Assembly (NCBI RefSeq): GCF_020618775.1
Contig: NZ_JAESVB010000017.1
Coordinates: 1-64,000, forward strand
Direction: 5' to 3'
DNA from: Acidisoma silvae
GTDB lineage: Bacteria > Pseudomonadota > Alphaproteobacteria > Acetobacterales > Acetobacteraceae
DNA: 64,000 bases
The notes beneath the pieces are model-generated. The model was not told the origin of the DNA. It saw only the letters and a list, made by a program, of their open reading frames with translations, and searched no databases. Position numbers and translations under genes: made by a program. Each line of letters opens with the position of its first letter. The first letter of the stretch is position 1. Positions 1 to 8,799 of the stretch are shown here, piece after piece.

Positions 1-44
1 ACGGGATCCCGAAGCCACCGGCGGACCTGCCCCTGTGCCGCAGC

Positions 45-1361
45 ATGGCGCGCGCAGCCTTGTCGGCCAATATTCCACGAGAAGCCGAAGCTGCCGAGAA
101 GCTTCGCATCTGTCTGCTGGATTTTCTGACCTGTGCGCTGGAGTCACGCGACCTGCCGATTTCCGGCCAGGCGATCCGCTTCGCGGCGATGGAGCAGGGA
201 TCGGCACCGGTTCTATTTACCGATCATCGCGTGCCAGTGCCCCAGGCGGCCTTCGCCAATGCGGTCATGGGTCATGGCCTGGTTCGGGAGGATATGCATA
301 CCGGCAGCGTCAGCCACATGGGCGTCGTCATCATGCCGACCTTGCTGGCCTTGGCGGCACGTCGACCCATTAAGGGGCGCGATTTCATTCGCGCCGCCAT
401 TTTAGGCTATGAGGCAGGGGGGAGATTCGGGCGCGCGCTCATCAATGCCGATTTCGCGCGTTTCTTCCGTCCCACCGGATTTGCAGGGCCGGTAGCCGGC
501 GCCATTGCCGGTGGCAGCCTGATGGGATTGAGTGAAGACGAAATAACAAGTGCCCTATCTCTTGCCGTGAATACTATGAGCGGGCTGAATGAATGGCCGG
601 CAACGGGCAGTGATGAGATGTTCTTTCATCCGGGCTTCGCCGCGCGCAATGCCGTGACAGCGGTGGAGCTAGCGGCGCTCGGTGCCCGCTCGTCCGAGCG
701 CGCGCTGGATGGGGCGGCCGGTCTGTTCGCAGCCTATCGCCCTGGCCTGCCACTGCCAGAGATTGCATTTTTCAGCGATGGCACGCCAGAGCTGCTGACG
801 GTCTATAACAAGCCGGTTCCTGCCTGCAATTATGCCCAGACGCCATGCCAGGCGATGCTCGCTTTGGCACGGCAAGACGGCGTGCGGCCGGATGACGTGA
901 CAGAAATCCTTGTGCGAGGCACGAGGGCGATGAAACTTTATCCTGGCTGTGACTATGCGGGCCCATTCGGTCGCATCCTGCAAGCCAAGATGAGCATTCA
1001 TTTTGGTGTGGCTGCGGCCTTGGTTCATGGCGGTGTCACAGAACAGAATTATCGTGTGCTTGATGACCCGGCGATCATGCGTTTGGCACAATGTCTGACG
1101 GTGGAGGAGGGGGCGGAGTTTAACGCCGCCTATCCGGCACAGCAGGGGGCATCCGTCGAAGTCACGCTGAAGGACGGCAGCACGCGCAAGCGCAGTCTGG
1201 CGGATGTCGTGCCTGCTACGCCGGAAGGCGTGTATGGCCGCTTTCGCGAGGCCGCGACGACAATTCTTGGTGTTGGTCGGGCATCCAAACTGGAAGACGC
1301 GGTCGCACGCCTGGAGACGCTCGAGGATGTCAGTATCCTTGGCACAATGACACAAAGCTAG
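45..1361 (+). CDS. MmgE/PrpD family protein (5' end uncertain)
   Basis: Seen: a 438-residue frame with the MmgE/PrpD fold signature: LLDFLTCALE near residue 25, then FRPTGFAGPVAGAIAGG around 145 and the conserved HPGFAARNAVTA at about 200, followed by the C-terminal small domain. The family includes 2-methylcitrate dehydratase and aconitate decarboxylase; many members act on unknown substrates in catabolic operons, so the reaction cannot be named. No Shine-Dalgarno precedes the ATG and the frame stays open to the left edge with no other start codon, so the real start may lie outside the window. It begins a forward cluster with the decarboxylase-like, lactonase-like, MFS and dehydrogenase genes that follow. 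Confidence 0.88.
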   Translation: MARAALSANIPREAEAAEKLRICLLDFLTCALESRDLPISGQAIRFAAMEQGSAPVLFTDHRVPVPQAAFANAVMGHGLVREDMHTGSVSHMGVVIMPTLLALAARRPIKGRDFIRAAILGYEAGGRFGRALINADFARFFRPTGFAGPVAGAIAGGSLMGLSEDEITSALSLAVNTMSGLNEWPATGSDEMFFHPGFAARNAVTAVELAALGARSSERALDGAAGLFAAYRPGLPLPEIAFFSDGTPELLTVYNKPVPACNYAQTPCQAMLALARQDGVRPDDVTEILVRGTRAMKLYPGCDYAGPFGRILQAKMSIHFGVAAALVHGGVTEQNYRVLDDPAIMRLAQCLTVEEGAEFNAAYPAQQGASVEVTLKDGSTRKRSLADVVPATPEGVYGRFREAATTILGVGRASKLEDAVARLETLEDVSILGTMTQS

Positions 1362-1376
1362 ATCATGGAGAGTATG

Positions 1377-1763
1377 ATGAACAAGGACATGTTCGAAAAG
1401 GGCCTTGAGATCCGCAAGTCTGTACTCGGGGCGGAGTTTGTTGAAAATTCCCTCAAGACGGCTGACGATTTCAATATGCCGATGCAGGAACTGACGACGG
1501 AATATTGCTGGGGCACTGTATGGGGACGCGAAGGGCTTTCCCGGAAAACCCGCAGCATGCTCAATATTGCCATGCTGAGCGCTCTCAACCGTCCGCATGA
1601 GTTGAAGATGCATCTGAAGGGTGCACTCAAGAACGGTGTCACAAAGGACGAGATTCGGGAAATCCTCCTGCAGGTCGCGATCTACTGCGGCATTCCGGCC
1701 GGCGTGGATTCCTTTCGCATCGCACGAGAAGCCTTTGCCGACGTCGCCAAGGCTGCCGAATAA
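1377..1763 (+). CDS. carboxymuconolactone decarboxylase family protein
   Basis: A 128-residue CMD/AhpD-fold protein: the EYCWGTVWGREGLS and LNRPHELKMHLKGALKNG stretches and the end EIREILLQVAIYCGIPAG match the PcaC-like family (gamma-carboxymuconolactone decarboxylase, EC 4.1.1.44, and relatives). The AhpD-type CxxC pair is absent, so a peroxidase-linked role is unlikely. The start at 1377 is chosen because GGAG at 1367-1370 sits six bases ahead; ATGs at 1365 and 1374 are alternatives. It starts 15 bases after the MmgE/PrpD stop. No other beta-ketoadipate gene is present, so the true substrate is probably another lactone or keto acid; that is inference. Confidence 0.85.
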   Translation: MNKDMFEKGLEIRKSVLGAEFVENSLKTADDFNMPMQELTTEYCWGTVWGREGLSRKTRSMLNIAMLSALNRPHELKMHLKGALKNGVTKDEIREILLQVAIYCGIPAGVDSFRIAREAFADVAKAAE

Positions 1764-1831
1764 CCTGCCTCGGCCAGAGCTTCGGCATGACCGGAGTTCT
1801 GGCCGCCCATCTATCATGAGGCGTGCTGACG

Positions 1832-2635
1832 ATGCCCAATGAATTGCCAAAATACGAGCTTTACGCCATTCGATATGCAACCCGCGAAGGCCGGCGCGCT
1901 GACAGTTTTATCGGTGGCGATCCGCATGACGGACCGATGCGGATGGATTACTTCATGTGGGTCGCCATCGGCCCCGAGCGAAGTTTTGTCATCGATTCTG
2001 GTTTCACCGCGGAGATGGCGGTCAAGCGAAAGCGTGAATTTTTGCGCTGCCCGGTTGAAGCCCTTGAATTGCTCGGTTTGTCTGCGGCATCAACCAAGGA
2101 TGTCGTTCTGACCCATCTCCATTATGATCATGTCGGCAATTTCGCGAAATTTCCTGTGGCGCAGTTTCACCTTCAGGAGCCTGAAATTCACTTCGCGACC
2201 GGTCGCTATATGCGCCATCATTGCATCAATCACTCCTTTGAAGTTGAAGATGTCGTTGGCATTGTTCGGCTGAACTATGGCGGACGGGTGACCTTCTACA
2301 GAGGCAATGAAGAACTCGCGCCGGGGATTACCCTACATCTGGCGGGCGGGCATTCCGGCGGCCTCCAGTTTCTGCGCATCCATACGCAACGTGGCTGGGT
2401 CGTACTGGCCTCCGATGTGCTGCATTATTTTGAGAATATGGATAGCGGTCGGCCCTTCACGACCGTCTTCAATATTGGCGATGCCGCAGAAGCCTTTGAC
2501 CTTGTCCGCCGCCAGGCGCCGAGCCGTGATCACATCATTCCGGGCCATGATCCTCTGGTGATGGATATGTATCCGCCTCCGCGGCCCGATCTCGCCGGGA
2601 TTATTGCGCGACTAGATGTCCCGCCCGTCAAATAA
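1832..2635 (+). CDS. metallo-beta-lactamase-fold hydrolase, N-acyl homoserine lactonase-like
   Basis: A 267-residue MBL-fold protein with the zinc motif THLHYDH (His95, His97, Asp99, His100), a further metal His in GGHSGG, Asp in LASDVLHYF and a final His in IIPGHDP. The spacing matches the AHL-lactonase/AttM branch, so a lactone is the most likely substrate. There is no signal peptide, so it is cytoplasmic. ATG 1832 is preferred: GAGG at 1818-1821 lies ten bases upstream, whereas the in-frame GTG 1823 has no room for a ribosome site. Its place between a CMD-family gene and a permease suggests a catabolic lactone-opening step rather than quorum quenching, but the sequence cannot separate the two. 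Confidence 0.85.
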   Translation: MPNELPKYELYAIRYATREGRRADSFIGGDPHDGPMRMDYFMWVAIGPERSFVIDSGFTAEMAVKRKREFLRCPVEALELLGLSAASTKDVVLTHLHYDHVGNFAKFPVAQFHLQEPEIHFATGRYMRHHCINHSFEVEDVVGIVRLNYGGRVTFYRGNEELAPGITLHLAGGHSGGLQFLRIHTQRGWVVLASDVLHYFENMDSGRPFTTVFNIGDAAEAFDLVRRQAPSRDHIIPGHDPLVMDMYPPPRPDLAGIIARLDVPPVK

Positions 2636-2665
2636 GTAAAAAAAGAAAAGCAAGGAAATAGTCCG

Positions 2666-4000
2666 GTGTCATACTCCCAGACTTTAGCGGTCGGGGCAGC
2701 CGACCAGACGATGGACGAAAAAAGAAGAAGCGCTGTCAAAGGCGCCTTTTTCTCGGAATTCATCGATATGTTCGACATCTACCTTCCTGTTGTGGTGCTG
2801 TCGCCGGTTCTGTTCTTCTTTCAGCCGAGGCATCTCTCGCCGGGAGTGGAAGCGATCCTCGCCTCTCTAGTTTTTATTACGACGCTGCTTGGCCGTCCTG
2901 TGGGTGCGCTGCTCTTCGGAATGATCGCCGACCGCATCGGTCGCCGCATGGCGTCGATCTACTCTGTATCCGGTTTTGGAATCATAACTTTTCTGATCGC
3001 GCTCCTCCCTGGATATAATAGCATCGGTATCAGTTCCTACTTTCTTCTTGTGGCCCTTCGCTTTCTCGACGGCATCTGCCTTGGTGGCGGTTATACGGGT
3101 GCGATGCCGCTGGCCATCGAGTATTCACGCAAAGATCAGCGCGGCTTTGTCGGTGGTCTGATCATTGCCGGCTTCCCGGCGGCTTATGTGACGATCAACC
3201 TTATTGCCATGCTCATGTTCGCGCTTTTTCCTTTGCATGGTTTGGACTCGCCCTACGCTCGATGGGGCTGGCGCATTCCCTTCGTGATCGGCGCGATCCT
3301 CGCCGGCTTCCTGGCTTTTTACTATATTTTTAAGGTCTCCGAATCCGAGATCTGGAAAGCCGAGATCGGCGAGCGGCCGGAGAAGTTGCCGTTTATGGAT
3401 CTGCTGCGTGGCAAAAGTGCACGCAACCTTGCGCAGGTCCTCATTCTGATGAGCGGATTCTGGCTGACCCAGAATATCATCACGATTTTTGTGCCGACAA
3501 CATTGCTGAGCCGCTTTCTACATCTGTCCCATTTGCAGCTGACCTCGACGCTGTTGATGTCCTATGCGGTACTTTTCTTCAGCTATATCGGGTCGGGCCT
3601 GATCGGGCAGCGCATCGGCCGCCGCCGCTTCTTTGTGGTAATGGGCCCTGTTATCGCGACAGTCGGGGCTGGGATCCTCTATGTGTTGGTGAGCACAGAC
3701 GGGTTGAGTCTGCCGGTGATCATGCTGCTGGTTTGCGCATTGTCTGTCATCGTGACATCGCCCTGGGGCGTGATTGTCACCTATATCAATGAAAGATTTG
3801 TCACAGACGTGCGCGCGACCGGATTTGGGGTCGGTTTCAGCCTTTCCGTCATTATTCCGTCCTTTTACGCCTTCTACATGAACTGGCTGAGCGCACTCAT
3901 GCCGTTCCACCTGACGCCAGTCTTTCTGCTTTGCATCGGTGGTTTGATCGGCATGGTCGGTGCCCTAATGGGGCCAGAAACCAGGGATGTGGATTTCTGA
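2666..4000 (+). CDS. MFS transporter (metabolite:H+ symporter type)
   Basis: A 444-residue hydrophobic protein with about twelve membrane segments. The loop-2/3 signature appears as RPVGALLFGMIADRIGRR (about residues 80-97), followed by DGICLGGGYTGAMPLAIEYS, typical of the sugar/metabolite-H+ symporter branch. The start is GTG, with AAGGAAA about ten bases upstream. It lies 30 bases after the lactonase-like gene and 60 before the aldehyde dehydrogenase gene, so it probably imports the carboxylate or lactone that this cluster degrades. No substrate can be read from the sequence. Confidence 0.9.
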   Translation: MSYSQTLAVGAADQTMDEKRRSAVKGAFFSEFIDMFDIYLPVVVLSPVLFFFQPRHLSPGVEAILASLVFITTLLGRPVGALLFGMIADRIGRRMASIYSVSGFGIITFLIALLPGYNSIGISSYFLLVALRFLDGICLGGGYTGAMPLAIEYSRKDQRGFVGGLIIAGFPAAYVTINLIAMLMFALFPLHGLDSPYARWGWRIPFVIGAILAGFLAFYYIFKVSESEIWKAEIGERPEKLPFMDLLRGKSARNLAQVLILMSGFWLTQNIITIFVPTTLLSRFLHLSHLQLTSTLLMSYAVLFFSYIGSGLIGQRIGRRRFFVVMGPVIATVGAGILYVLVSTDGLSLPVIMLLVCALSVIVTSPWGVIVTYINERFVTDVRATGFGVGFSLSVIIPSFYAFYMNWLSALMPFHLTPVFLLCIGGLIGMVGALMGPETRDVDF

Positions 4001-4060
4001 CTCCAACCGTCTGAGCGACAAATCGAGCCAGTTTGACGCAAGAGATTGAGGAAATGAGAT

Positions 4061-5539
4061 ATGCTTGAAACGGTGACCAAGCTGCCGCTGAAGGATTCGT
4101 CGCTTCTGCGGCAGGCCAATCTGCTGGATGGGGCCTGGGTGCAGGCCGATAGCGGCAAAACGATTCGTGTTACCAATCCGGCAACGGCCGAGGTGATCGG
4201 TCTTATTCCTGCGATGGAGACCGCAGAGACGAAACGGGCCATCGATGCGGCCTATCGTGCGCAAAAAGTCTGGGGTGCAATGCTGGCCAAAGACCGCAGC
4301 GCCGTCCTGCGAAAGCTCTTTACCTTGATGATGGAAAACCAGGATGACCTCGCCATCATCATGACGGCAGAGCAAGGCAAGCCGCTTGGGGAATCGAAGG
4401 GCGAGATCGCCTATGCGGCGAGCTTCATAGAATGGTTTGCCGAGGAAGCTAAGCGTGTCTACGGCGATATCATTCCTGAACCAGCGCCGAACCGCCGCAT
4501 ATTGGTGACGAAAGAGCCGATCGGCGTCTTTGCGGCCATCACGCCCTGGAATTTTCCGGCTGCGATGATTACCCGAAAGGCAGGTCCGGCCTGGGCCGCA
4601 GGCTGCGCCGGTGTCATTCGTCCAGCCACCGAGACCCCCTTCTCGGCGCTGGCTCTGGGCGTGCTCGCGGAACGCGCAGGCCTGCCGGCCGGTGTCTGCA
4701 ATATCCTGACCGGCCCGGGGCGTGTAATGGGGGCTGAACTGACGGGCAATCCGAAGGTCAGAAAGCTGTCCTTCACGGGTAGCACAGAGGTAGGGGCACA
4801 ATTGCTGGCACAATGTGCGCCGACGATCAAGAAAACGAGCATGGAACTGGGTGGTAACGCGCCGTTCATTGTCTTTGACGATGCTGATCTTGATGCCGCC
4901 GTGCAGGGGGCGATGGTCTCTAAATTTCGCAATACCGGCCAGACTTGCGTCTGCGCCAATCGTATTCTGGTGCAGGACAGCGTTTTCGAGGTATTTGCTG
5001 AGAAGCTGAAGGTTGCAGTCGAGGCTTTAAAAGTCTCCAATGGCATGGAACCGGGAGCGACACAGGGGCCGCTGATCAATCCAGCAGCGGTCGAGAAGGT
5101 GGCGGAGCATATCGCCGATGCTGTCAGCCGTGGCGCACGTATCGTCACAGGTGGTAAGCCGCATGCGCTTGGCGGCAATTTCTTCGAACCCACGGTGCTG
5201 GCTGATGTGCCGCGCGCGGCAAAAATCTTTGGTGAGGAGACTTTCGGTCCGGTGGCGCCCCTGTTCCGTTTCAGCACGGAGGCGGAGGCAATTCAACTTG
5301 CCAATGATACCGAGTTTGGCTTGGCATCCTACTTCTACGCCCGCGATGTCGGACGTATCTTTCGCGTGTCAGCGGCATTGGAATACGGCATTGTCGGTGT
5401 CAATGAAGGGATCATCAGCACGGAAGTCGCACCTTTCGGCGGCGTGAAGTCTTCGGGTCTCGGCCGCGAGGGCAGTAAATACGGTATCGAGGACTATCTC
5501 GAAATCAAATACATCGCCCTCGGCGGCCTGGGGCAATAA
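4061..5539 (+). CDS. gabD: NAD(P)-dependent succinate-semialdehyde dehydrogenase family
   Basis: A 492-residue aldehyde dehydrogenase of the GabD/DavD group, oxidising an omega-semialdehyde such as succinate or glutarate semialdehyde. The general base Glu262 is in MELGGNAPF and the nucleophile Cys296 in NTGQTCVCANR; the PWNFPAAMITRK coenzyme stretch and the C-terminal GREGSKYGIEDYLEIKY are GabD-like. GAGG precedes the ATG. Closely related enzymes act on 2,5-dioxopentanoate, the product of the KdgD enzyme encoded at 24599-25537, so it could finish that pathway too; this is inference because the two genes are 19 kb apart. Confidence 0.88.
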   Translation: MLETVTKLPLKDSSLLRQANLLDGAWVQADSGKTIRVTNPATAEVIGLIPAMETAETKRAIDAAYRAQKVWGAMLAKDRSAVLRKLFTLMMENQDDLAIIMTAEQGKPLGESKGEIAYAASFIEWFAEEAKRVYGDIIPEPAPNRRILVTKEPIGVFAAITPWNFPAAMITRKAGPAWAAGCAGVIRPATETPFSALALGVLAERAGLPAGVCNILTGPGRVMGAELTGNPKVRKLSFTGSTEVGAQLLAQCAPTIKKTSMELGGNAPFIVFDDADLDAAVQGAMVSKFRNTGQTCVCANRILVQDSVFEVFAEKLKVAVEALKVSNGMEPGATQGPLINPAAVEKVAEHIADAVSRGARIVTGGKPHALGGNFFEPTVLADVPRAAKIFGEETFGPVAPLFRFSTEAEAIQLANDTEFGLASYFYARDVGRIFRVSAALEYGIVGVNEGIISTEVAPFGGVKSSGLGREGSKYGIEDYLEIKYIALGGLGQ

Positions 5540-5590
5540 TCGCTTCACAATGAACCTAATAAAAGCCCGAAAGGGCCAGTAGAGAGTAAG

Positions 5591-6367
5591 ATGAACGTCA
5601 TTTATGATTTTACCGGTAAAACGGTGCTGATTATCGGCGGCACGACTGGCATTGGCCGCGCGACGGCTTTGGCTTTCGCGAAAGCCGGGGCCAATCTTGT
5701 GGTTGCCGGCATCGGCGCCACGCAGGGCGAGAGCTTGGTCGCGGAGGTTACCAACTCAAGCCAGGCGCAAATCGAATTTGCGGAAGTCGATGTCAGGGTT
5801 GAGGCTCAGGTCAAAGCCCTGGTCGAACGGGCGGTTGCGCGATTCGGCGGTATTGATGTCGCTTTCAATAATGCTGGCGTTCCAGGCAAGACAGCGCCCA
5901 TCCAGGATCTGGAAGAGAGTGATTTTGACTATATTCTTGATATAAATCTGAAGGGCATTTTCTTCGGGTTGAAATATCAGGTTCCGCAAATGCTGGCACA
6001 GGGCGGTGGGGTTATTGTCAACACGGCCTCCCTGTTCGGTGTCATGGGCTATGCGACGACCGCGACCTATTGCGCGTCGAAATGGGGTGTTATCGGCTTG
6101 ACCAATTCCGTCGCGCTTGAAGTGGCCAAGTCGAATATCCGCGTCAATGCCATCGCGCCAGGCTCCACCATGACACCGCTGCTAAGTGGCATGTTCGGTG
6201 GGGAGCAGACGGCACGCGACAAGGTAACGCATCTGATCCCCATGGGCCGTATCGCCGATCCCAAAGAGATTGCGCAGTTGGTTCTGTTTTTATCTTCTGA
6301 TGCGGCATCATATATCACAGGGCAGGCGGTTGTTGTCGACGGTGGTGGATTTGTGCCGGGAGGTTGA
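5591..6367 (+). CDS. SDR family oxidoreductase
   Basis: A 258-residue classical short-chain dehydrogenase: cofactor motif GGTTGIGRA near residue 17, NNAG at about 90, catalytic Ser in NTASLFG and the YCASK Tyr-Lys pair near 157-161, and the FLSSDAASYITGQ / VDGGG ending. It is of the glucose 1-dehydrogenase/FabG-like kind; the substrate is unknown. It starts 51 bases after the gabD-like gene and is probably the last gene of the first forward cluster, giving that cluster two dehydrogenases. GAGAG precedes the ATG. Confidence 0.88.
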   Translation: MNVIYDFTGKTVLIIGGTTGIGRATALAFAKAGANLVVAGIGATQGESLVAEVTNSSQAQIEFAEVDVRVEAQVKALVERAVARFGGIDVAFNNAGVPGKTAPIQDLEESDFDYILDINLKGIFFGLKYQVPQMLAQGGGVIVNTASLFGVMGYATTATYCASKWGVIGLTNSVALEVAKSNIRVNAIAPGSTMTPLLSGMFGGEQTARDKVTHLIPMGRIADPKEIAQLVLFLSSDAASYITGQAVVVDGGGFVPGG

Positions 6368-7329
6368 GGTCATATCATGGGATGGTTTAACGATAACCCG
6401 GCAGTCCTTCTGGCCATTGAGCAATAAAGGCGGAAAATTCCAAATTTATGCGAATCTGACCGGCCGATCACGGAAGCCAGCGCCTATCTTTTAGATGAGC
6501 CAACGCTGGCCTACGTTTTGGCAATGTGGCCCGCCTTTGATCACCGTCTCGAGATAGCAAGGTCAACTCGCAGCACTTCTGATGTTGGCAGCGACTGGCA
6601 GCCGCAGCGCTCAGGACCATCCGGCTTTTGGGACAGCCTGCGCTGACCAAGCGGCTGCCTTTGACCGAGTTGAGTCCGCGCGAACACCTCACAGAGCGCT
6701 GCATTATTATCACCATTTGCGTGCCAGCACGGAAGCACTCGGGGCTGCTTGTCAAGTAGCGACAGCCACTCTTCACGAAGGCCATAGTGAGACGGCTTTG
6801 ACCTTCTTGCGAGAGGGATTGCGGCAGCTGCAACTTGCGGCAGGTGCGCTGCCAGGTTTCAAGATGGTCGCCTTTGGCCAATCATTCTGCGCCACTCGCG
6901 CTTCAATCACTGGGTAAAACAAGAGAGCATCCATGGCTGACTACTCGATTTGGGTTATGGAATCGCGATGGTCAGATAGGAAAGCTTGTTGTTTGCAAAG
7001 GATGCAATGATTAATGCAGCAGGCGACGAATATCGGCGCGTGGTGCCGCCGCATGAGGAGCAAGTCGGCGCGGTGCTTCCTTCGCGTGCCACCAGGACTG
7101 GTTTGCGCATTACTGAAATTGCACTCGGACAAGGTGAGACAAGCCTCACTACATGAGCAGGATGCGTTTCGGCCGCAGGCGACCTTGGAACCAAAATCGA
7201 CGACGCCCTGCGGCTTCGGATCTCAATAGCTGTCGCCGTACCCCCCTTCGCCGCGGTGATCATCCTCACCCCCAGAACGGGCTAGGTCGCCTGATGGCAA
7301 ACCAAGGATGCACATGCCACCGATTGTCG
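6368..7329. other. relic zone without a convincing intact gene
   Basis: About 1 kb of decayed-looking sequence. Short frames are broken by stops and none starts with a good ribosome site. One forward stretch, about 7010-7144, reads EYRRVVPPHEEQ ... RITEIALGQGET and then stops; it resembles the start of a small cupin-domain protein cut off before its metal-binding histidines, but the match is too short to name. With the transposase remnant just downstream, the zone looks like a site of past insertion and gene loss. Confidence 0.4.
6582..6917 (+). CDS. doubtful hypothetical ORF, 111 residues
   Basis: An open forward frame with a helix-rich, Ala/Leu-rich second half (LTFLREGLRQLQLAAGALPG) and no recognisable motif. 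No Shine-Dalgarno lies ahead of the ATG, and a frame of similar length runs on the opposite strand, so it may be chance or a gene remnant. It is listed because no other feature explains the stretch. Confidence 0.2.
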   Translation: MLAATGSRSAQDHPAFGTACADQAAAFDRVESARTPHRALHYYHHLRASTEALGAACQVATATLHEGHSETALTFLREGLRQLQLAAGALPGFKMVAFGQSFCATRASITG

Positions 7330-7711
7330 CTTCAGCGCTTTGCATCAAACCACGCGGGTTGCGGACCAAAGCCCAAGGCGAAAAAGTGGATGACTTGAAG
7401 GAGATCTCGACTAAGCTCGCCGCAATACGGGTCCTCAGCATGCGTTTTCGTGGGCTTCTGACGCGCGGCAATATTGAATTGTTGAATACTTGGCTACAGG
7501 ACGCAGCCTGCTTCGGCATTCATGCGATGCGACAGTTTGCAGCGACGTTTCGCCGAGACATTGGTGCCGTCCGCGACGCCATCCTGGATCCTTGGAGCAA
7601 CGGTCAGACAGAGGGGCAAATCGACCGCCTAAAACCCTCAAGCGTGCATTGCATGGTCTTGCTAGCGTCAAGTTGCTCCGTGCGAGGATGCTTACCCTTT
7701 ATACAACTTAA
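7330..7711 (+). mobile_element. ISL3-family transposase remnant, 5'-truncated and frameshifted
   Basis: The frame reads GIHAMRQFAATFRRDIGAVRD then PWSNGQTEGQIDRLK, the hallmark C-terminal block of ISL3 transposases. After RLK the family continues in another frame as TLKRALHGLASVKLLRARML, so a one-base loss in the A-run near 7628-7632 has shifted it. Only the last third of a normal transposase (about 400 residues) is present, and no terminal inverted repeats were found, so the element cannot move. It separates the first forward cluster from the ABC1 operon. Confidence 0.75.
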
Positions 7712-7791
7712 CATCACATCCTTGAGCCAGACCCCCACACTATGAGGAAGACCGGCGGATCGTGTTCACGACGATATGACAATGGGCGTGT

Positions 7792-8790
7792 TCACTTGAT
7801 AATGCCAATTTTCTTGCGGTCAATCGTCACGAAAACAGCGCAGATCAAAACAGCTCCTTTGATAATGTTTTGTAGGTAGGGATCGACACCCGCCATATTC
7901 ATTCCGCTTGAAAGCAATGTGATGATCAACACGCCCAGCATGGTATTGATGATGCTCCCAAGGCCGCCTGTCAGTGGCGTTCCGCCGACGACGACGGCAG
8001 CGATGACATCCAGTTCAAGGCCTAGCCCGAGCTGCGAGGTGGCTGCCATTGTCCGAGCCCCTTGCAGCAGGCCTGCCATTCCAGCCAAGGTGCCTAGCAG
8101 GACGAACATCATTATTTTGACGCGTGTGACGGCTATACCGGTCAGGATCGAGACGCGTTCCCCGCCGCCAATGGCACGAACCTCGCGGCCAAAAACCGTG
8201 TAGTTGATGATGCACCAGGCAAGCACCGCCAAGGCGAGGCCGATCATGACGGAATGTGGGATGCCCCACGAATAGTCTGAATATGTCCAGAGAAATCCGT
8301 TATCGTCGATCGACACCGGCGCGCCGCGCGTGAAATAGAGGACAAGGCCGCGATAGACGACCATGGTGCCCATCGTCGCGATGAAGGAGGGCACTTTGCC
8401 GACGGCCAGCAGAAGCCCATTGATAAGCCCGCAGACCGCTCCGGCGGCGATGGCGGGAATGATCGCCCAGATGCCTAGTGTGTCTGCTGTCAGTGCGGCA
8501 ACTAGGGCCGAGACAGCGACGATCGCCCCGACCGAGATATCGATCGATCCGGCCATGATAATGAAAGTCATGCCGAGTGCGGCGACGAGCAGAACCATAC
8601 CTTGTTCGAGCACCGTGGAGAGATTGTCGAGAGACAGGAAGCGCGGCGACATGATCGTGAAAATAGCGATCAGGATGACCAAAAAGATGAGGGGAAAGCC
8701 ACGGCGAAGCTGATCCACCTGGATTCTGCGGTGCCACGGACTTTGGGGAACCTTGTCGCCTACGGCGGTCGTGGTGCTGACTTCATTCAT
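7792..8790 (-). CDS. sugar ABC transporter permease, RbsC-like (ABC1)
   Basis: A 332-residue membrane protein of the ribose/xylose/arabinose permease family, with the family hallmarks IMAGSIDISVGAIVA near residue 80, the cytoplasmic EAA-like loop GREVRAIGGGERVSILTGI at about 200, and VVGGTPLTGGLGS at about 265. It forms the membrane channel for the ATPase and binding protein encoded upstream. It is the last gene of the reverse run regulator-aldA-binding protein-ATPase-permease, nine bases after the ATPase stop. The substrate is not readable; the neighbouring aldA suggests a sugar yielding lactaldehyde. Confidence 0.92.
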   Translation of the reverse strand: MNEVSTTTAVGDKVPQSPWHRRIQVDQLRRGFPLIFLVILIAIFTIMSPRFLSLDNLSTVLEQGMVLLVAALGMTFIIMAGSIDISVGAIVAVSALVAALTADTLGIWAIIPAIAAGAVCGLINGLLLAVGKVPSFIATMGTMVVYRGLVLYFTRGAPVSIDDNGFLWTYSDYSWGIPHSVMIGLALAVLAWCIINYTVFGREVRAIGGGERVSILTGIAVTRVKIMMFVLLGTLAGMAGLLQGARTMAATSQLGLGLELDVIAAVVVGGTPLTGGLGSIINTMLGVLIITLLSSGMNMAGVDPYLQNIIKGAVLICAVFVTIDRKKIGIIK

Positions 8791-8799
8791 CTTGCTGCC

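Noticed and set aside
669-1880. Reverse open frame of 403 codons opposite the MmgE/PrpD and CMD genes
   Set aside because: No family likeness, no ribosome site, His/Arg/Cys-rich text typical of an antisense frame of GC-rich coding DNA.
5565-5576. GCCC-GAAA-GGGC hairpin between the gabD-like and SDR genes
   Set aside because: Only four pairs and no T-run; too weak for a terminator, and the genes look cotranscribed.
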